The notes: generated by a model not told the origin, from the sequence alone. A stretch of 64,000 nucleotides of DNA from Sinotaia quadrata (GCA_028829895.1 CM054181.1:117933360-117997359); one strand, 5' to 3'. Positions 50,130 through 61,240 are shown, numbered from the stretch's first letter. Made by a program: numbers and translations.

Positions 50130-50275
50130 ACAGGAAGGAATCTTGATTGCCAGAGAAACTCTAGTTTAGCAGCAAATCCTATTCTTTCCTAAACGGGTTG
50201 GAAGGGAACTTGATTGCCAGAGAAACAGTAGATTAGCAGCAAAATGTATTCCTTCCCAAATGTGCTGGAAGTTGC
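50130..50275. repeat. 67-bp tandem duplication
   Basis: CTTGATTGCCAGAGAAAC at 50142 and 50209, each followed by TTAGCAGCAAA and CTTTCC/CTTCCC. Confidence 0.92.
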
Positions 50276-50710
50276 TATGTTATTGAGGTTTCTTTTAAAT
50301 TGTCTCAATTTTTGTTTCAAGGAATGGGTGAACTTCTTCCTTTAAATTTTTGTGTTCACTCATTTCTTGTGGAAAGCATTGCCATCCTGCAACTGAACAC
50401 CTTAGCAACATTATCCTCATGATTGTTTCCAGTCTTCGGTGCCATAGACACTGGACACAATTCCGCACCTGTTTCTGGTCCAGACCTCACGCACATATTG
50501 AGTCAGTCAGTAATTAGCGTTTGACAGAATCGTAACGAATTTGCTCATGACCACTAACAGTTTACCCTGACAAAGCTTGACCTGCCTTTTAAGCTGATAC
50601 AGCAACGTGTTGGGATGGTAGGATTAGATGATGGTAAGTAGTATTTACCAATTGCTCGCTGACACGCTTTTCTCTTCGATCCGTTGTGATAAGTCATTCG
50701 AGAGGTAAGC
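50276..50710. other. Unique DNA, no gene seen
   Basis: No supported feature. Confidence 0.45.
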
Positions 50711-50711
50711 G

Positions 50712-50930
50712 GTGTAGAGAATGAAGGAATTGTTGGTAGAGAATGAAGAAATTTTTGGTAGAGAATGAAGGAATTGTTGGTAGAGAATGAAAGAATTTTT
50801 GGTAGAGAATGAAGGAATTGTTGGTAGAGAATGAAGGAATTTTTGGTAGAGAATGAAGGAATTTTTGGTAGAGAATGAAGGAATTGTTGATAGAGAATGA
50901 AAGAATTGTTGGTAGAGAATAGCTCTGGAC
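50712..50930. repeat. 22-bp minisatellite
   Basis: About ten units of GAGAATGAAGGAATTGTTGG plus TA. TTGTTGG and TTTTTGG versions partly alternate (period 22, 50827 to 50849). Confidence 0.95.
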
Positions 50931-51610
50931 TTGGAAATAGCAGGATTTCTTCCCTGTGGCAATTACGAATTAATTCAAGATTTGAGAAATCATTTTGTTC
51001 GTGAAAGATAAGAAATAATATGTAAAATTCTGTTTTTAGAAAAACAAATTGTGTATGTGTGTGTGTGTGGGGGGGGGGCAGCCTTTACCAAATTAGTTCT
51101 ATCTCATTGCTCACCCCATTTTGTCCCCACTGACTGCTGTGTACGCATTAACTGAAAAGTCGCTGTTGCACCATCATGAATTTACTGAAGGTCGAGCATT
51201 GTGTCGAAACACTTTGGCTTAAGGATCTGAATAGACCTTTCTAGAAACCTTTATTTACAGGTCTTTCGCTCGCCTCATAAACGACAAACTACCCCCACCC
51301 CTTGCTGTGTTGTGTAACAAACGGGTGCAGATACCCTGAACACAACGGCAGCCTTCACCCTTTTCTTGTCGCCCTGCTGAAAATCGTAGTCGTCGTCAAT
51401 TCGTGCACGAAAATAAAGAACCGTTAAGACGCCACCCACGTCACGCACGGACGGCCAGACGACTAAGGAGTAAGTGAGTATGGACAATGAGTGGGGGTGG
51501 AGAAGGATGCTACCCGTAACCCTAAACTTCGCTACCGCTTCAAAGCGTCAAGAAAATTACGGGTTTCTTATTTATGCCCTTTCTTCACGTCAGGTACTGA
51601 AATTCATTTT
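50931..51610. other. Mostly unique DNA, no gene seen
   Basis: A TG run ending in G9 occurs at 51053-51079. A GC-richer patch at 51290-51480 has short frames on both strands, none recognisable. Confidence 0.4.
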
Positions 51611-51614
51611 TCGT

Positions 51615-51793
51615 GTGTGTGTGTGTGTGTGTGTGTGTGAGTGTGTGTGTGTGTGTGTATGTGTGTGTGTGTACGTGTGTGTGTGTGTATGTGTGTGTGT
51701 GTGTGTATGTATGTGTGTGTGTATGTGTGTGTGTATGTGTGTATGTGTGTATGTGTGTGTGTGTGCGTGTGTGTGTGTGTGTGTACGTGTGTG
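51615..51793. repeat. (TG)n microsatellite with TATG/ACG interruptions
   Basis: A long TG tract with regularly placed TGTATG and TGTACG variants. The Cys/Val frames are artefacts. Confidence 0.97.
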
Positions 51794-52160
51794 GAGTTGG
51801 GAAGTTCTATAGTAATAATACTCTAATTTTGTACAACAAATTCTTTTTATTTTAAAGCATAGCATAATCTGTGCACTAATTCCTTCTGTTAATGGCAGGT
51901 CCATTTCAACCCACAGACTGCTATTTAAAATTCAGAAGTGATTTGAGTTCGTTGATTCCCCCCCTGTTCATCCCAACAATCCTCACCTGACCACCCACCT
52001 ACCCCGTTTTCGCAAAATGAAAGTTGAAGAGAAAACAGTAAAAGCCCGGCGTCTTTTTTCTCGCCCAGAAATAGGCTGGTCGTGACGCCTAAAGCTGAAA
52101 TTCAATTTATATACACAACGAAATTGCCCTATTAGCGAAGATCTATGAACCCACTATGTG
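51794..52160. other. Unique DNA, no gene seen
   Basis: No supported feature. Confidence 0.45.
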
Positions 52161-52184
52161 CACACAATGAAACATCGTCCGAAT

Positions 52185-52260
52185 TGTAAATTGATCGGAA
52201 AGCATTGGTGCTTTACTGTATACCGGTGGGTTTGGATTCAAAACCAATACTGGTCGATGG
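52185..52260 (+). mobile_element. Possible tRNA-like SINE fragment
   Basis: TTTACTGTATACCGGTGGG followed by GGATTCAAAACC resembles the anticodon-arm to B-box part of a tRNA-derived SINE. TTGG/CCAA can pair around the loop. An A-box is not evident, so this is tentative. Confidence 0.25.
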
Positions 52261-52399
52261 TGGGTGCATTTCCTCTAGCTGTGGGCTGTTGAGCTCTGCT
52301 TCGTGATTGTCTTACAGCTACGACGGCAAGAAAAGATAATATATCGTCTTTTTATAAAATTTACAATATGCCTCTCACCTACTGTCACCTTAAACCTGA

Positions 52400-52630
52400 C
52401 ACGGGAGTTGTCTGTGCTTTGTTAACACTGCACACGAAGCGGGAGGCTGCAACCTACGTCACTAAATGCACACAACAGCAACTGTCTTTATGTCACTCAG
52501 ATCTAAAACTAGTGTCACTTCACCTACAAATCAAAACGAGGGTTAGCTGAGACCTGTTAGCACTACGTACTAGAGCAGGTGCATGCGGTCTACGTCACCA
52601 AACGCAAACAATGACAGTTGCCAGGAGTAT
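52400..52630. repeat. Diverged duplicate of ~75 bp
   Basis: The order TGTTA-CACT, GCACACGAAGCGGGAGGC-like, CTACGTCACTAAATGCA and CAACTG near 52415-52485 recurs in altered form near 52555-52622 (CTACGTCACCAAACGCAAAC). Confidence 0.5.
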
Positions 52631-52940
52631 GCCGTTGAAATATTTGATCTGACACGCGATGGGCTCAAGTATTAAACAACTTGTAAGCAGAGCTAATTTA
52701 ACCCTGACATAATGAAATGAATGCGATGGCAGAAGTACATTTACCATGCATTTTATAATAAAAGAATATGCGTGTGAATAATTTAACTAATGGTTTCTTT
52801 AAAAAAAATAAAGACATAGACCATATTTTAATCTTTATCACTATATAGGAAAGAAAGGCATAGCTATTTTAATCTTTCGTTGTATAATGTGGAACACCAG
52901 CACATTGATATCGCGTTGCTTTAATCTAATCCGCAATGCC
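52631..52940. other. AT-rich DNA, no gene seen
   Basis: No supported feature. Confidence 0.5.
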
Positions 52941-52944
52941 ATGT

Positions 52945-53345
52945 TTAGGCTAGCCATCGCACAATGCACAATTAACATGGCTAGCCATCGCACAATGTAC
53001 AATTAACATGGCTAGCCATCGCACAATGCACAATTAACGTGGCTAGCCATCGCACAATGCACAGTTAACATGGCTAGCCATCATTGAATGCACACTAAAC
53101 ATGGTTAGCCATTACGCAATATACAGTTAATGGATAGCCATCGCACAATGCACAGTTAATATGGTTAACCATCACACAATGACATTTATTATGACTAGCC
53201 ATCACACATGGCACAGCAAACATGCTAACGATCACACAATGCACAACGAACATAGCACAGCTAGTCATCACACAACGCATAGCAAACATGCTGTCACACA
53301 ATGCAAAACAATCATAACACAACTAGCCATCACACAAGGCACAGC
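52945..53345. repeat. 31-bp minisatellite
   Basis: About 13 units of ATGGCTAGCCATCGCACAAT plus GCACAATTAAC (period 31, 52981 to 53012). The left half is regular and the right half degenerate. Each unit contains the palindrome ATGGCTAGCCAT. Confidence 0.93.
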
Positions 53346-53684
53346 ATGTATTCATCGAAACACACGAGCTCCTATACACTTTATAGTGAACACAACGACA
53401 CGCATAAGTATCTGCGTGATTCGCGTGAGATAAAGCGCCCCAATAACTTCTCTTAGCAGGTGTAAATACTCCGAATGATAGGTAACCTCTTGCACAACAC
53501 GAAGCTTATAAGTTTTTTTTAAAGAGGAAAGGCTTTGCTTTGTCAGGGGAAGCATTATTAAACAAAGTGTATTTTGTCATGCTCGTTTTTGTTTTATTTC
53601 TTCTCGTTTTTCAATATTTATTAGGGGGAATTCCTGTTTTATTATTTACTTTATTGTAATACCACCTCTCCTAACACTCTAATA
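53346..53684. other. Unique DNA, no gene seen
   Basis: No supported feature. Confidence 0.45.
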
Positions 53685-54370
53685 TTATAATATGCGGAAG
53701 GAAAGAACATTTTCCAAAAACGGAATAAGAATCTAAAGAACTGTTTCAAGAATAGGAATAAGAACTAAAGAACATTTTAATAAAATGCAATAAGAAACAA
53801 AAGAACAGTTTTAAATAATGGAATAAGAACCTAAAGAACAGTTTTAAAAATGGAATAAGAATCTAAAGAACAGTTTCCAAGAATGGAATAAGAATCTAAA
53901 GATCTGTTTCAAAAAATGGAACAAGAATCTAAAGAACAGTTTCATAAAATGGAATTAGAACCTAAAGAACAGTTTAAAAATGGAATAAGACTAAGAACAG
54001 TTTCAAAGCATACATGGGGAACACAAGGAACATTTGCAAAAAGTATACGAGGAACAAATGGAACATTGTAAAACGTTAAATAATAGTTACAAATGAAACA
54101 TTTTTAAAAAGTAAAATTAGAGGAACGACATTTTCAGAATTTAAAATCAGATGCATAGATGAAATATTTGAAAAAGAAAAAAATGGAACACGTTGAAAAG
54201 TTATATAAGAGGAACCCATGGAAACTTTAGAAACAGTTTTGTAAGAGGAGCAAACTAAAAGCTAATTTAAATAAGAGGAACAAATGGAACAGTTCTGAAG
54301 AGGAACGAATGCAACAGCTACAAATAAACATAACAGTGAAAAATTTAAATAAAAGGAACAAACAGTTTGT
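53685..54370. repeat. ~30-bp minisatellite grading into GGAACAAATGGAACA units
   Basis: The left part repeats GGAATAAGAATCTAAAGAAC plus AGTTTCAAAAAT. The right part repeats AAATAAGAGGAACAAATGGA with longer spacers. The array continues beyond LTR copy 4 at 54655. Confidence 0.85.
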
Positions 54371-54640
54371 TGTGGAGTAAATTTGCCCTTTCCTATTTCT
54401 AGACTTATCTGTTATATAAATTATTAAATGTCAAAGTGACCCAGCCTTGGACACTCCTTATGATAGTTAATTTTGTGTCAGATTTGGAGTACACAGCTCA
54501 AGTTGAAAATATGCTACAAAATTTATGATGCAATCCAAACCAGTTCCAGCCAGATGAGTAGATTTCTGACTAATAACCTCCCAGTTGTTCATAACAAAAT
54601 CATCCAATGGATGGATGGAGGAACCAGAAGTTTCTTTGTT
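54371..54640 (+). mobile_element. LTR-like element, copy 4 (truncated)
   Basis: Starts TGTGGAGTAAATTTGCCC at an intact left end. The first ~110 bp align with copy 1 (GTGACC-AGCCTTGG-CACTCCTTATG). Downstream only patches match. It is embedded in the GGAACAAA minisatellite. TTTGT occurs just left of the element (54366-54370) and again near 54638, a possible but unproven target duplication. Confidence 0.65.
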
Positions 54641-54654
54641 GAATTTAAATTTAA

Positions 54655-54790
54655 GTGAGAGGAACAAACATAACAGTTACAAATTTAAATAAGAGGAACA
54701 CATGGAACAGTTTGAAGAGCAAAATAAAAGGAACATGAGGAGAAACATTTTAAAAAGTAAAACTCGGAGAAAACTAGGCAATTTACAAAA
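54655..54790. repeat. Minisatellite continuation right of LTR copy 4
   Basis: GTGAGAGGAACAAACATAAC and TAAGAGGAACACATGGAACA units match the array left of the element. Confidence 0.85.
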
Positions 54791-54929
54791 TTTAAAATTA
54801 GAGGAATCAATTGAAAAAAATAAACAGTTGGGATATTTTCAAAGAGTAAAATACTTATAAAAATTGTTTCCCCAGTGATTATAAGTTTTACGGGTTTGAA
54901 CTCCGACAGGTTATTCTTTGGAATGTTTT

Positions 54930-55170
54930 TCTTCAGAAGAAGACCAGACCTGCCGACCCCTGTCCTGGCTTGAGACCTGTCAGGACAAAACCTTTCAGTT
55001 TAGCGATGTTGGGAAAAAAGAGTATTTTATGGGATAAAGTGGGCCTACCCTGCAAGAAAGGGATGGAAAAACTGCGAGTAACTCGGGTATGGGTGTCACG
55101 TAGCGGGCATTCAGACTTGGACATATACAATATGTCATTGATGTGCGAATATGCTCTTTTCCAATGAGCT
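54930..55170. other. GC-richer patch open on both strands
   Basis: A 66-codon plus-strand frame (54970-55167, TTG start, in-frame ATG at 55006) and a longer minus-strand frame (55463-54933) overlap. The minus frame enters the 55.2 kb minisatellite at its start, then runs through ~95 non-repetitive codons ending in a Gly/Leu/Phe-rich tail. Neither product is recognised. At most one could be real. Confidence 0.15.
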
Positions 55171-55204
55171 ATAAATAGTTGTGTCTGAACGTGGGAAATG
55201 ATTC

Positions 55205-55925
55205 GATATACATTAGTGTGGTGGACATGTATGTAAGTACCTGACACAAGTATGTAAGTACCTGACACAAATATGAAAGTACCTGACACATGTATGTAAT
55301 TACCTGATACATGTATGAAAGTACCTGACACAAGTATGTAAGTACCTGACACATGTATGTAAGTACTTGACACAAGTATGTATATAACTACCTTACACAA
55401 GTATGTAAGTACCTGACACCAGTATATAACTACCTGACACATGTATGTAAGTACATGACACACGTATATAACTAACTACCTGACACAAGTATGTAACTAC
55501 CTGACGCAAGTGTGTAGTTCCCTGAAACAGGTATGTAAGTACCTGACACACGTATGTAGCTACCTGACATAAGTATGTAAGTACTTGACACAGGTATGTG
55601 AGTATCTGATACATGTATGTAACTATCTGATACATGTATGTAATTACCTGACACAAGTATGTGAATATCTAACACATGTATGTAACTACCAGACACAAGT
55701 ATGTGAATATCTTATACATGTGTGTGTAACTACCTGACACATGTATGTGGATATCTGATACATGTATGTAACTACCTGACACAAGTATGTGAATATCTGA
55801 CACATATATGTAACTACCTGACACAAGTATGTAGCTATCCGACACAAGTATAAAACTATCATATAGACGTAAGTACATCACATTATTATCTGTTACACAC
55901 AGGTAATTATCTTATTCTAGTATGT
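55205..55925. repeat. 21-bp minisatellite
   Basis: About 30 units of GTAAGTACCTGACACAAGTA plus T. GTAACTACCTGACAC, GTGAATATCTGACAC and CATGTATGT versions replace each other from left to right. Being 21 bp, it yields 7-residue repeats (TYMCQVL-like) on the minus strand in several frames, so these are not coding evidence. Confidence 0.95.
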
Positions 55926-56510
55926 GGCTCTATGACGCTTTCTGAGAAAGTGTACATGACACATCTAGGTATAATGCATGTATTGTATGTCTCGGAAGAG
56001 CATGCAATTTTATGTGTCACTAATGACAGTGTGTGAAATTCGTATGCACATCATCATGGTGGACAATATATTTCTGTTTGACTCACAAGTGTCATTTGAC
56101 ATACCTGTTATATATATATCAGTCAAGGTGTAAATGATGATGTTGTAGGAACTTTATTTTTGCATAATTTGGCAGAAACGTTGCGAACGCTTTTGCCAGT
56201 GTTCTTTCAGAGTGATCATATCTCGACTGACAATTTCGTAACAATTTGCTAGGGTAGATTTTTTTTCTAATGTTTATTTAAAATTTATTTATGCAGGATT
56301 GCAGTCAATTGAAATGTGATTGTTCTGAAGGGCTGTTAAAGCGATTGTTGTTGCTGAGATTGTCTAGCATCCTACTTCAGACCCACAACCGATTACACTG
56401 GATTACAATATGAAAGAAATGGCAACGGGACAAAAGGTGACTTTGAGTCAATGATAGGGGTTTGGCAGTGGGCGTGGTTTGTCACTAGTGACGGATCAAC
56501 AACAGCAATC
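55926..56510. other. Unique DNA, no gene seen
   Basis: No supported feature. Confidence 0.5.
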
Positions 56511-56512
56511 AT

Positions 56513-56778
56513 GGAAAGTTAAGTTTTATTGACTGAAAGTAAAGTTTTATTAATTGAAAGTAAAGTTTTATTAATTGAAAGTAAAGTTTTATTAATTGAA
56601 ATAAAGTTTTATTAATTGAAAGTAAAGTTTTATTAATTGAAAGTAAAGTTTTATTTATCGAGTGAAAGTTAAGTTTTATTAATTGAAAGTAAAGTTTTAT
56701 TGATTGAAAGTTAAGTTTTATTAATTAAAAGTAAAGTTTTATTGATTGAAAGTAAAGTTTTATTGATTGAGAGTAAAC
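56513..56778. repeat. 21-bp minisatellite
   Basis: About 12 units of AAGTTTTATTAATTGAAAGT plus A (period 21, 56521 to 56542). TTGATTG and TTAATTG versions occur. Confidence 0.95.
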
Positions 56779-57160
56779 TTTCCTTAGCACGGAGGCAGAC
56801 GAAAGGCAGAAGGGAAAAGTGCGAAAGAAACAAATATTGCTTAGTCAGGGAAGAAAACTCCAATGTCAGCTGGATTACGTCCCATTTATGCCTCTGAAAA
56901 ATAACGGACATCTTTTCTAAGGTGCTGAGATCTGGTTCTATCAGTATTAGGGGACGTATGGCTTCTCAATCAATGTGCGTCTTTCCATGATTGCAAGTAG
57001 GACAAAAGACCTTAACAATCTAAGGTAAATATGAAACACGAATGTGAACTTACAATTTAAATTATTATTTCTTAGTTATAATTCCATTACATATAATTTT
57101 AAATGTGCTACTTGTGTCATGTTTTTATTAATAACGTTTTCGTTACAGCTGCATGCAGAT
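56779..57160. other. Unique DNA, no gene seen
   Basis: No supported feature. Confidence 0.5.
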
Positions 57161-57243
57161 AAATTTAATTATCTCTTACAGTATAATATGTAGTGAGGTG
57201 AAATTTAATGATCTCTTACAGTATAATATGTAGTGAGGTAAAA
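57161..57243. repeat. 40-bp tandem duplication
   Basis: AAATTTAATTATCTCTTACA at 57161 and its near-copy at 57201, each followed by GTATAATATGTAGTGAGGT. Confidence 0.95.
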
Positions 57244-57868
57244 TAGATATAACAGCGAAACTTACCAGTTAATGATGCTACTGAAAAATTGTATTGATGT
57301 AGTAGGGTAGTTTTGTGCGTGTGTTTCACCTTTTGCAGCCCTACATACAACGTAGTGGAACCAGTATTGAGGTGAACTCAGCCGTTGAGATGAGCTGACA
57401 CCCTTCACTGAGGATAAACAGCACGCACAACACAACAGTATTTTTGATCTGCAAGAAGTGTAGTGCACATCCGAACTTCCTCGCATATTTTTTAGGTTCG
57501 CTTCTTTACTTGACGTTTGCAATTTTTGTTATAATTCTCCAACACTTTTTTAAAAAAAATAATCACACGTGCACAAGAACTGTGGGGAGGCAATGTGAAT
57601 CGTGTTAAGAGCTAAGTTTCCTTTCTATCCTCAATTATGACGTCAGATGGAAGTGAAAGGATTTCCCAAAGACCGAAATAAGTATTAGAAAATTGTGTTT
57701 TTTTTTTTCTTGTGTTAGAATACTTTATTTATTAAATAGGAGAAAATAACAAGGGTGGGGATGGGTGTAACAAAGAAAAATTTCTCATTTCGTTTACAAA
57801 TCAGTCGTATGTGACTCTAGCTCGATGCTAAAGTGTTACAATTGTTTGTCTGTCGAGTAAAGTGGTTA
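57244..57868. other. Unique DNA, no supported gene
   Basis: An 86-codon minus-strand frame at 57262-57522 (Ser/Cys-rich, unassigned) lies in a slightly GC-richer patch. Confidence 0.4.
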
Positions 57869-57869
57869 C

Positions 57870-57937
57870 ACTTTTCCCATAATAATATTTTCCCATAATA
57901 GTATTTTCCCATAATAGTATTTTCCCATAATAGTACC
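57870..57937. repeat. 16-bp minisatellite
   Basis: Four units of ATTTTCCCATAATAGT. Confidence 0.93.
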
Positions 57938-58185
57938 GTCACCAGACAATAATCGATGACTAAAAACAAATTTTCTTCTTCTTCACGATGACTTTTTTTC
58001 CCCACAGGAATTGCGTGGAAATTGATAAACGGCAGATAGTTATGTATATAGGTTGAAACGCCTTTTCAAGAGGTGTTGACATAAATTAATTTAGATCTGA
58101 TATACACATATTAATTTCAGTCAGAGAGAGATCAATTACATTTCCAGACTTGGAGATGCCGTGAATTTACAGCGTGCACATCCAC
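57938..58185. other. Unique DNA, no gene seen
   Basis: No supported feature. Confidence 0.5.
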
Positions 58186-58500
58186 TTAGGTACACTTGTA
58201 GTTCACGTCTACTCTTGTAGTACATAGGCACTCTAGTAGTTCACGTCTTACTCTTGTAGTATGAACGTACTCTTGTAGTTCACGTCTACTATGTAGTACG
58301 CAGATACTCTTGTGGTTGAGGTGCATTATTGTAGTACGCAGGTACTCTTTATGTTTCATGTATATTTTTGTAGTATATATGCAGGTACAATTGTAGTTCA
58401 CCTCTACTTTTAGAGTACACAAGTACTCTTGAAATTCACTTATATTCTTATAGTACACATACATTCTTATAGACCACAGGTACTCTATCACAGTGCACAG
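58186..58500. repeat. Degenerate ~24-bp minisatellite
   Basis: TACTCTTGTAGTTCACGTCT and GTAGTACACAGGTACTCT versions alternate, so two unit types of about 24 bp form a ~48-bp pair. Confidence 0.8.
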
Positions 58501-58597
58501 GACCTAATTTAATGTCTTACAAAAGTTCGCCACCGTGCTTTGTGAATTGTGTGTGTGCGTGGTGCGTGCATGTGCGCGTATGTGTGTGAATGTATAA

Positions 58598-58602
58598 GAG
58601 TG

Positions 58603-58633
<31 letters not shown>

Positions 58634-58727
58634 GTGTGTGTGTGTGTATGTATGTATGTGTCTGTGTGTGTATGTATGTAATGTATGTATGAGTGTGTGT
58701 ATGTATGTATGTGTGTGTATGTATGTA

Positions 58728-58793
<66 letters not shown>
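58598..58793. repeat. (TG)n/(TATG)n microsatellite
   Basis: TG runs with TATG tetramer blocks in the middle and a pure TG run at the right. Confidence 0.97.
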
Positions 58794-58795
<2 letters not shown>

Positions 58796-58924
58796 GTAAG
58801 ATCTTAGAATGAATGTCAGATACAACCTTGTATTTGACGCTGAAGTGTAAACCTGACCTTTGTGTGAGTACATTAACTTACTTGTCCATCAGTCTCCTGT
58901 GTGAAATGTCTCTAATAATCAAGC

Positions 58925-59325
58925 CTGTCATTACTTTACTAATCGTTGCATGCCATTATTTTACCAATCGTTGCATGTCATTACTTTACCAATCGTTGCA
59001 TGCCATTACTTTACCAATCGTTGCATGTTATTACTTTACCAATCGTTGCATGGCGTTACTTTACCAATCGTTGCATGTCATTACTTTACCAATCGTTGCA
59101 TGTCATTACTTTACCAATCGTTGCATGTTATTACTTTACCAATCGTTGCATGGCATTACTTTACCAATCGTTGCAGGTTATTACTTTACTAATTTGTTTC
59201 ATATCATTACTTTACCAACTGTTGCGTGTCATTAATTTACCAATTGTTGCATGTCATCACTTTACCAATTGTTGTATGTCGACACTTTACCAATTTGAGC
59301 ATGTCATTACTTTACCCATGTTATT
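58925..59325. repeat. 25-bp minisatellite
   Basis: About 16 units of TTACTTTACCAATCGTTGCA plus TGTCA. The five bases after GCA vary as TGTCA, TGCCA, TGTTA, TGGCG and TGGCA. Right-hand units decay. Confidence 0.95.
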
Positions 59326-59358
59326 ATGACACCAAGTACAACAAAGTGAATCTGATCT

Positions 59359-59682
59359 GACGATGCCCTGTAAAGGAGTGTGACGATACCCTGTAAAGGA
59401 GTGTGACGATACCCTGTAAAGGAGTGTGACGATGCCCTGTAAAGGAGTGTGACGATACCCTGTAAAGGAGTGTGACGATGCCCTGTAAAGGAGTGTGACG
59501 ATACCCTGTAAAGGAGTGTGACGATGCCCTGTAAAGGAGTGTGACGATACCCTGTAAAGGAGTGTGACGATGCCCTGTAAAGGAGTGTGACGATGCCCTG
59601 TAAAGGAGTGTGACGATACCCTGTAAAGGAGTGTGACGATACCCTGTAAAGGAGTGTGACGATACCCTGTAAAGGAGTGTCG
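59359..59682. repeat. 23-bp minisatellite with a binary variant
   Basis: Fourteen units of GTGACGATACCCTGTAAAGG plus AGT that differ only at one site: GATGCC (G) or GATACC (A). The order from left is G A A G A G A G A G G A A A. Otherwise the units look identical. Confidence 0.97.
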
Positions 59683-59816
59683 ATTAGACTGGTGGATAGA
59701 AGTATTTTAAAAATTAGATGGCAGCGATTTCACTGAAAGAAAAAATGAAATTCTTCATGCGTGTGTTTGTCTTTATAAGCGATACAAAGTCATGGTTGTG
59801 TATATGGAGAGGCACT

Positions 59817-59818
<2 letters not shown>

Positions 59819-59882
<64 letters not shown>
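59819..59882. repeat. (TG)n microsatellite
   Basis: A pure TG run. Confidence 0.97.
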
Positions 59883-59883
<1 letters not shown>

Positions 59884-59892
59884 AAATGACTG

Positions 59893-60045
59893 TCATTCAA
59901 ATTCTTTTGGTCCTGAGCACATTGACCACCGGGGCGTACGTGTAATTTATTTGAAGCAAAGTTGTGTGCATGGGTAGGTACAAAAATATAATACAATCAA
60001 AAATCTTTTGATTGTGAACACACTGACCATTGGGGCGCTCAGTGC
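59893..60045. repeat. Diverged ~120-bp-spaced duplicate
   Basis: AAATTCTTTTGGTCCTGAGC then ACATTGACCACCGGGGCG near 59900 recurs as AAATCTTTTGATTGTGAACA then CACTGACCATTGGGGCG near 60001. Confidence 0.65.
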
Positions 60046-60126
60046 ACATCAACCCATGCGTGAAGGGCGTATATCGCTAATAGGTTCAGACACCGACAAG
60101 TGCTGAGCGAGATTTCCAATTCAAAC

Positions 60127-60339
60127 ATGGCTGTGGTTATTTTCAAAAAAGAGCTGAGAAAACGACATACTTTGGCAACTGTCTTCCTTGGGACACCACC
60201 TTCTTCTCACCTTTCTTCCATCATTCTGGAACATTCTTGCTTTAATAAACAAATTGTAAGCTACAATGGAAATTTCATTTCATGCTTAAAATCAGCCTCT
60301 GATTCACGTCGACCCGTCTCTCAAAGCTTTCTTGCCTGA
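60127..60339 (+). CDS. Weak coding candidate, 70 codons
   Basis: An ATG at 60127 in a near-ideal initiation context (AACATGG) opens 70 codons ending in TGA at 60337-60339. The product begins MAVVIFKKELRKRH and is basic, Ser-rich and not repetitive. No domain is recognised. The frame is open upstream to 60100 from a GTG. It could be a first exon or chance. Confidence 0.15.
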   Translation: MAVVIFKKELRKRHTLATVFLGTPPSSHLSSIILEHSCFNKQIVSYNGNFISCLKSASDSRRPVSQSFLA

Positions 60340-61010
60340 CTGTTTATTGTTCTCATTTGGAATCAGGCACTCAGTCTGGAACATTAGACAATAGTGTTGT
60401 CTTTCTAGAGAAAACACGTTTCAAGATTGAATACTTTTATTTCAATTGAAATAAAAGTTGTTTTCTTTCTTATCAGTCGCCAATCTACTCTTCTATTAAA
60501 TTCACCAGTGTTTGAAGCGCACAAGCACAATCTCTTTTACAATGGTACCTATAGCTGAGGTATCATATATTAGCTACTGCAATAATGGAAGTAATTTCTT
60601 TTATTAATCTTGCCGACATGTAGCAATACTTTTCGTTATATTTTAATTATTATAAATATATTAGTTTATATGAATGCTGCAGCTTCCTCTACTTATTATT
60701 ATTCTGTGAATGCAGCTGCTCACGATATGATATCTACAGCTAATAGACATGTATAACTGTGTAATTAATTATGTAGATGAGTCTTTGGTCCTGTTTAGCA
60801 GTAGTGTCATCGTGTCATCTGTAAAATATTTCTTATGTGTATGTTTCACTGTCCGGTCAGTACATCATTTATCATTTACATTACGATTCACTTCAAAAGA
60901 ATTGTGAACATGACTTTTTGCAGTTAAGCTGCCCTTATGCTGAAAAGTAATAAAATACCTATATACCTCTTGTGACGTCAATCACTGTGCTTATTGCCTG
61001 GGACTGAGAG
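60340..61010. other. AT-rich DNA, no gene seen
   Basis: Contains the palindrome listed separately. No other feature supported. Confidence 0.45.
60433..60458. other. 26-bp perfect palindrome with polyadenylation signals on both strands
   Basis: ACTTTTATTTCAA is followed directly by its exact reverse complement. Each strand carries AATAAA, so it could serve as a back-to-back 3' end signal, but no transcript is known on either side. Confidence 0.7.
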
Positions 61011-61014
61011 TACA

Positions 61015-61027
61015 CACGTGACACGTG
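61015..61027. promoter_or_regulatory. Two CACGTG E-boxes one base apart
   Basis: CACGTG at 61015-61020 and 61022-61027, at the left edge of the 75-bp array. Later units of the array have CACGAG at the matching place, so the motif is kept only here. Function is unproven. Confidence 0.3.
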
Positions 61028-61240
61028 AGTCATTGCTGTCTCTTTGGGTTATATGTGTTTGTACTTAGTAGATAAAGTGCATATTACACTATATGTTGCA
61101 CGAGTCAATATTGTCTCTGAGGGTTATATGTGTTTGTACTTAGTAGATAAAGTGCATATTACACTATATGTTGCACGAGTCAATATTGTCTCTGAGGGTT
61201 ATATGTCTTTGTACTTAGTAGATAAAAGTGCATATTAAAT
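61028..61240. repeat. 75-bp minisatellite, nearly three copies
   Basis: GGGTTATATGTGTTTGTACT at 61046, 61121 and 61196. Copies are almost identical to TTGCACGAGTCAATATTGTC. Confidence 0.97.

Noticed and set aside
54933..55463. 176-codon minus-strand protein with 7-residue repeats
   Set aside because: The N-terminal part is the 21-bp minisatellite translated. The non-repetitive remainder is listed only as a weak patch.
58813..59329. Open frames of 80-140 codons across the 25-bp array
   Set aside because: Three overlapping plus-strand frames are open simultaneously. They are repeat-derived.
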